Made by a program: the position numbers and the translations under genes | Notes under the pieces: generated by a model | Seen by the model: the letters and a program-made list of their open reading frames with translations, nothing else | Database searches by the model: none | Told to the model about the DNA's origin: nothing | NCBI GenBank assembly: GCA_007117565.1 | Contig: SKGG01000054.1 | Location: 1 to 7,549, forward strand | Length of the DNA stretch: 7,549 bases | Source of the DNA: Candidatus Izemoplasma sp. | GTDB lineage: Bacteria; Bacillota_I; Bacilli_A; Izemoplasmatales; Izemoplasmataceae | Direction of reading: 5' to 3' | Part shown: piece after piece, positions 5,544 through 7,549 of the stretch | Layout: the number at the start of each line of letters is the position of its first letter | Position numbering within the stretch: the first letter of the stretch is position 1

Positions 5544-6037
5544 GACGGTTAAAACTAGGGATTGCAAGCGTGTTATTTTTGGGCTTTATGATCATCGTAT
5601 TACCGCATGAAGCAAGGCAGCTTGAAGCGGTTGTGGGCAACACTGACTCACCGGATACATCGTTATTTTACAGTGCCACCTCGCTTAGAGCGATGGCTTC
5701 AGCGTATGGTGAAAGTGGTCGCGAGGCCTACATTATTTCAAGACTCCGTTTTGATATCGCTTGGCCACTCGTGTATGGATTTTTCTTCTATATGCTTTTA
5801 AGTCTATTCACTGGTGTGTCATGGGTGAGAGCACTGCCATGGCTTGCCGTAGGGTTTGATCTGTTAGAAAACACCTTTGTTTCGATCGTCTTTTGGGCTT
5901 ACCCAAACGATGTCTTTCTAGCTCATTTAGCGGGTTTTATGACCTTGTTTAAATGGTTAAGCATAGGGCTTTCTATTGCCCTTATCGCGGGCTTAGCATT
6001 GTTTAGATACCAACAAAAAAGAGGAGGATTACGATGA
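5540..6037 (+). CDS. Uncharacterised four-helix membrane protein
   Basis: I cannot assign this 165-residue protein to a named family. It has a hydrophobic N-terminal segment (residues 8-22) after MRRLK, then a polar, probably extracytoplasmic stretch (23-68) containing a Tyr-rich AYGESGREAY, then three further helices near 72-91, 98-120 and 128-155, and a basic tail (RYQQKRGGLR). Polar residues inside the membrane segments stand out: FDIAWPLVYG (71-80) and FDLLEN (106-111), with Asp, Pro, Glu and Asn at positions likely to matter for function. From memory, short bacterial membrane proteins with a similar D-xxx-P and D-xx-EN pattern exist, but I know of no assigned role. ATG overlaps the transporter stop as ATGA, with its own AAAGGAG (5528-5534) at a spacing of five. 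Its stop overlaps the DJ-1 gene in the same way, so the cluster is translationally coupled. Confidence 0.82.
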   Translation: MRRLKLGIASVLFLGFMIIVLPHEARQLEAVVGNTDSPDTSLFYSATSLRAMASAYGESGREAYIISRLRFDIAWPLVYGFFFYMLLSLFTGVSWVRALPWLAVGFDLLENTFVSIVFWAYPNDVFLAHLAGFMTLFKWLSIGLSIALIAGLALFRYQQKRGGLR

Positions 6038-6576
6038 ACGTTTTACTGTATTTAGCCAATCAATGTGAGGATGTTGAAGCTTTGGCGACACGCGCACTCT
6101 TAGTTCGCTCTGGGCTAGAGGTTAAGACGCTTTGCGCCCCTAAAAACAAGCACATTAAAACCGCCTTCGGTTTAGAAGTCATCTGTGATTATCATCTCGA
6201 TGAAGTCACCATTCAGGATTATGAGATGCTGGTGATTCCCGGAGGAAAATACGTTGCACAAACGATTGATACAGATATGGTTTTACCGGTCGTTATTGAA
6301 CGGTTTGATAAGGCTCAAAAACCCATTGCCGCGATTTGTGCAGGCCCCCGTTTTTTGGGCCGTGCAGGTTTATTGAAAGAAGAACACTTCACCGCCTTCC
6401 CAGGCAATGAACAAGACATCGAGGGCGTATATCATAAAGATGAAAAAGTCATGACGGATGGCCGCTTCATCACCGCCCGCTCCGCTGGTGCGGTCTATGA
6501 GTTTGCGTTAGCCATCGTCACTTATTTACAGGGTGAAGCGCAAGCAGATTGGCTAAGAGAAAATATCCTTTTATGA
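6034..6576 (+). CDS. DJ-1/PfpI family protein (ThiJ/YajL-like)
   Basis: This is a 180-residue cytoplasmic protein with the DJ-1 flavodoxin-like fold. The nucleophile-elbow Cys is Cys102 in AAICAGP (99-105), equivalent to human DJ-1 Cys106 in AICAGP. Glu15 in CEDVEA matches the conserved Glu18 that tunes that cysteine. MLVIPGG (65-71) and ITARSAGAVYEFALAIV (146-162) match DJ-1 strands; the latter parallels LTSRGPGTSFEFALAIV. Members act in oxidative or carbonyl stress as deglycase/glyoxalase-like enzymes or chaperones; which activity applies is not visible here. No class I amidotransferase Cys-His-Glu triad is evident. ATG overlaps the upstream stop (ATGA) and follows GAGGAGG (6021-6027) at a spacing of six. 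It is the last gene of the cluster. No clear intrinsic terminator follows, so read-through toward the next gene is possible. Confidence 0.93.
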   Translation: MNVLLYLANQCEDVEALATRALLVRSGLEVKTLCAPKNKHIKTAFGLEVICDYHLDEVTIQDYEMLVIPGGKYVAQTIDTDMVLPVVIERFDKAQKPIAAICAGPRFLGRAGLLKEEHFTAFPGNEQDIEGVYHKDEKVMTDGRFITARSAGAVYEFALAIVTYLQGEAQADWLRENILL

Positions 6577-6608
6577 ATGGATATTCACCTACTGAAGCCA
6601 AAAAATAG

Positions 6609-6614
6609 TATAAT
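6609..6614 (+). promoter_or_regulatory. Candidate -10 upstream of the HMG-CoA reductase gene
   Basis: A consensus TATAAT lies 78 bases before the start codon. The best -35 match is TTCACC (6584-6589) with a long 19-base spacer, so support is modest. A second -10-like TACAAT occurs at 6642-6647 without a -35. The 116-base gap (6577-6692) also holds a short inverted repeat CTAAT-TGG-ATTAG (6669-6681) just before the ribosome binding site GAAAGGT. Confidence 0.35.
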
Positions 6615-6692
6615 ATGCTCGTTTTTTTCATGTGAATGGTGTACAATTTATGAGAATCTAAAACGAAGCTAATTGGATTAGAAAGGTCGCTT

Positions 6693-7549
6693 ATGAAAAG
6701 GACACTGACACATACCCGGATTCCTACCCATTGGGTCGGACCACTCTATTTTAAAGAGATGCATTATTTAAATAAACAAATTACCGATGTTTCGGTAAGC
6801 GCACCACTCGCGACGTATGAAACCACGTTGTTTCATTCGGTGGGTCGAGGAGCTAAAGTCACCCGTTTAGCAAAAACCCTCAAAACCACATTGTTAAGTG
6901 ATGTGATGACTCGCTCGATTTTACTTGAGGCCTCTGATGCAGCAAGGGCACGAGCGGTGGTTGAAAAGATTGTCTCACGTATTGAACATTATCAAGAAAC
7001 AGTGGTAAAAAAGCATTCTCGCTACGCGGTCTTAGAACGTATTGATCCGAAAATCGTCGGATCGTTAATCTATCTTCGCATGACCTTTAACACTGGCAAC
7101 GCTTCAGGTCATAACATGAGTACGTTTGCGTCGGATTTGATTGCGACAAACATCCTAGAAGAGTTTAATGATTTAACGTATCTTTCTGTTTCAGGAAACT
7201 ATTGTGTGGATAAAAAAGTGAGTGCTGTCAACAGCGTTTTAGGTCGTGGCAAATCGATGATTGCACAGATTACGCTATCACGGGATTTGTTAAAAGATGT
7301 GTTAAGAACGACCCCTGAAGCGATGATTGAGTTGAATCTAAAAAAGAACATGATTGGGTCGATTGCCTCAGGTGGTTTAATGAGTGCGAATGCCCATTAT
7401 GCGAACATGTTACTCGCATTTTATTTGGCCACAGGCCAAGACGCTGCAAACATCGTTGAAGGCTCACAAGGCATTACGCAAGCCGAGCTTAAAGACGATC
7501 ACTTAGTATTTTCTGTGACACTGCCTAACATCATTGTAGGGTCAGTGGG
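6693..7549 (+). CDS. hmgA: Hydroxymethylglutaryl-CoA reductase, class I-like, 3'-truncated by the window edge
   Basis: This enzyme reduces HMG-CoA to mevalonate with NAD(P)H, the committed step of the mevalonate pathway. The frame is open from ATG 6693 to the window end (285 codons). Aligned by eye to human HMGR, Glu43 in PLATYETT corresponds to Glu559, Lys174 in SGNYCVDKK to Lys691 and Asp250 in ATGQDAA to Asp767. The catalytic His lies beyond the window. LGRGK, TTPEAMIE, LKKNMIGS, NAHYANM and the terminal IIVGSVG (expected to continue GGT) are class I-like, unlike the class II THNKG form common in Gram-positive cocci. The cofactor motif, usually GDAMGMNM, reads GNASGHNM (135-142). Only 42 residues precede the catalytic Glu, so the N-terminus is short. 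An in-frame TGA at 6651 and no upstream ATG, GTG or TTG support this start, with GAAAGGT (6681-6687) five bases before. The transmembrane domain of eukaryotic forms is absent. Confidence 0.93.
   Translation, partial: MKRTLTHTRIPTHWVGPLYFKEMHYLNKQITDVSVSAPLATYETTLFHSVGRGAKVTRLAKTLKTTLLSDVMTRSILLEASDAARARAVVEKIVSRIEHYQETVVKKHSRYAVLERIDPKIVGSLIYLRMTFNTGNASGHNMSTFASDLIATNILEEFNDLTYLSVSGNYCVDKKVSAVNSVLGRGKSMIAQITLSRDLLKDVLRTTPEAMIELNLKKNMIGSIASGGLMSANAHYANMLLAFYLATGQDAANIVEGSQGITQAELKDDHLVFSVTLPNIIVGSV

Noticed and set aside
5607..5801. Plus-strand 64-codon frame within the four-helix membrane protein gene
   Set aside because: It is out of frame with a well-supported coupled gene and has no ribosome binding site.
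6562..6585. Hairpin AATATCC...GGATATT after the DJ-1 gene as a terminator
   Set aside because: The stem is AT-rich with a 10-base loop and no T-run follows.
7270..7467. Minus-strand reading frame of 65 codons inside the HMG-CoA reductase gene
   Set aside because: It is antisense to conserved reductase motifs (NMIGS, NAHYANM); a shadow frame.
1..7549. Use of TGA as Trp, as in mycoplasmas
   Set aside because: TGA serves as the stop of three coding frames here (5541-5543, 6035-6037, 6574-6576) and Trp is encoded by TGG throughout.
1..7549. Mobile element, prophage, CRISPR array, toxin-antitoxin or defence genes
   Set aside because: No transposase, integrase, phage or Cas-like protein, no spaced direct repeats and no small toxin pair were seen; the tRNA is intact with no attachment-site duplication.

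Overview
The window reads as an ordinary chromosomal stretch of a bacterium with moderately low GC, strong AGGAGG-type ribosome binding sites and intrinsic terminators. TAA and TGA are both used as stops and TGG encodes Trp, so the standard bacterial code applies. This fits a Bacillota-like or Acholeplasma/Izemoplasma-like lineage. A tRNA-Ala with anticodon GGC and the use of TGA as a stop argue against reduced mycoplasmas. The lineage call is an inference.

Layout, left to right. The 3' part of galE (UDP-glucose 4-epimerase) runs into a bidirectional terminator that it shares with a convergent NAD(P)H-dependent FMN reductase gene on the minus strand. A divergent intergenic region follows, with a possible operator and an extended -10 promoter, and then udk (uridine kinase). 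Next is a single tRNA-Ala(GGC) gene with its own promoter and a GUAA-loop terminator. A small minus-strand membrane protein follows. It is divergent from an amidase-signature hydrolase, and the two appear to share one -35 element.

After the amidase terminator comes a three-gene cluster joined by ATGA overlaps. It holds a DMT/EamA transporter interrupted by an in-frame TAA at codon 49, an uncharacterised four-helix membrane protein, and a DJ-1/PfpI family protein. The window ends inside a gene that opens at 6693 and is still open at the edge. Its translation is clearly a class I-like HMG-CoA reductase (mevalonate pathway), with an unusual GNASGHNM cofactor motif and a short N-terminus.

The genes do not form one pathway. 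They cover sugar-nucleotide metabolism (galE), pyrimidine salvage (udk), translation (tRNA), redox or stress functions (FMN reductase, DJ-1 protein), amide hydrolysis, transport and isoprenoid synthesis. I found no mobile element, CRISPR array, phage gene or obvious defence system. The points most worth a second look are the interrupted transporter, the HMG-CoA reductase variant and the shared divergent promoter.
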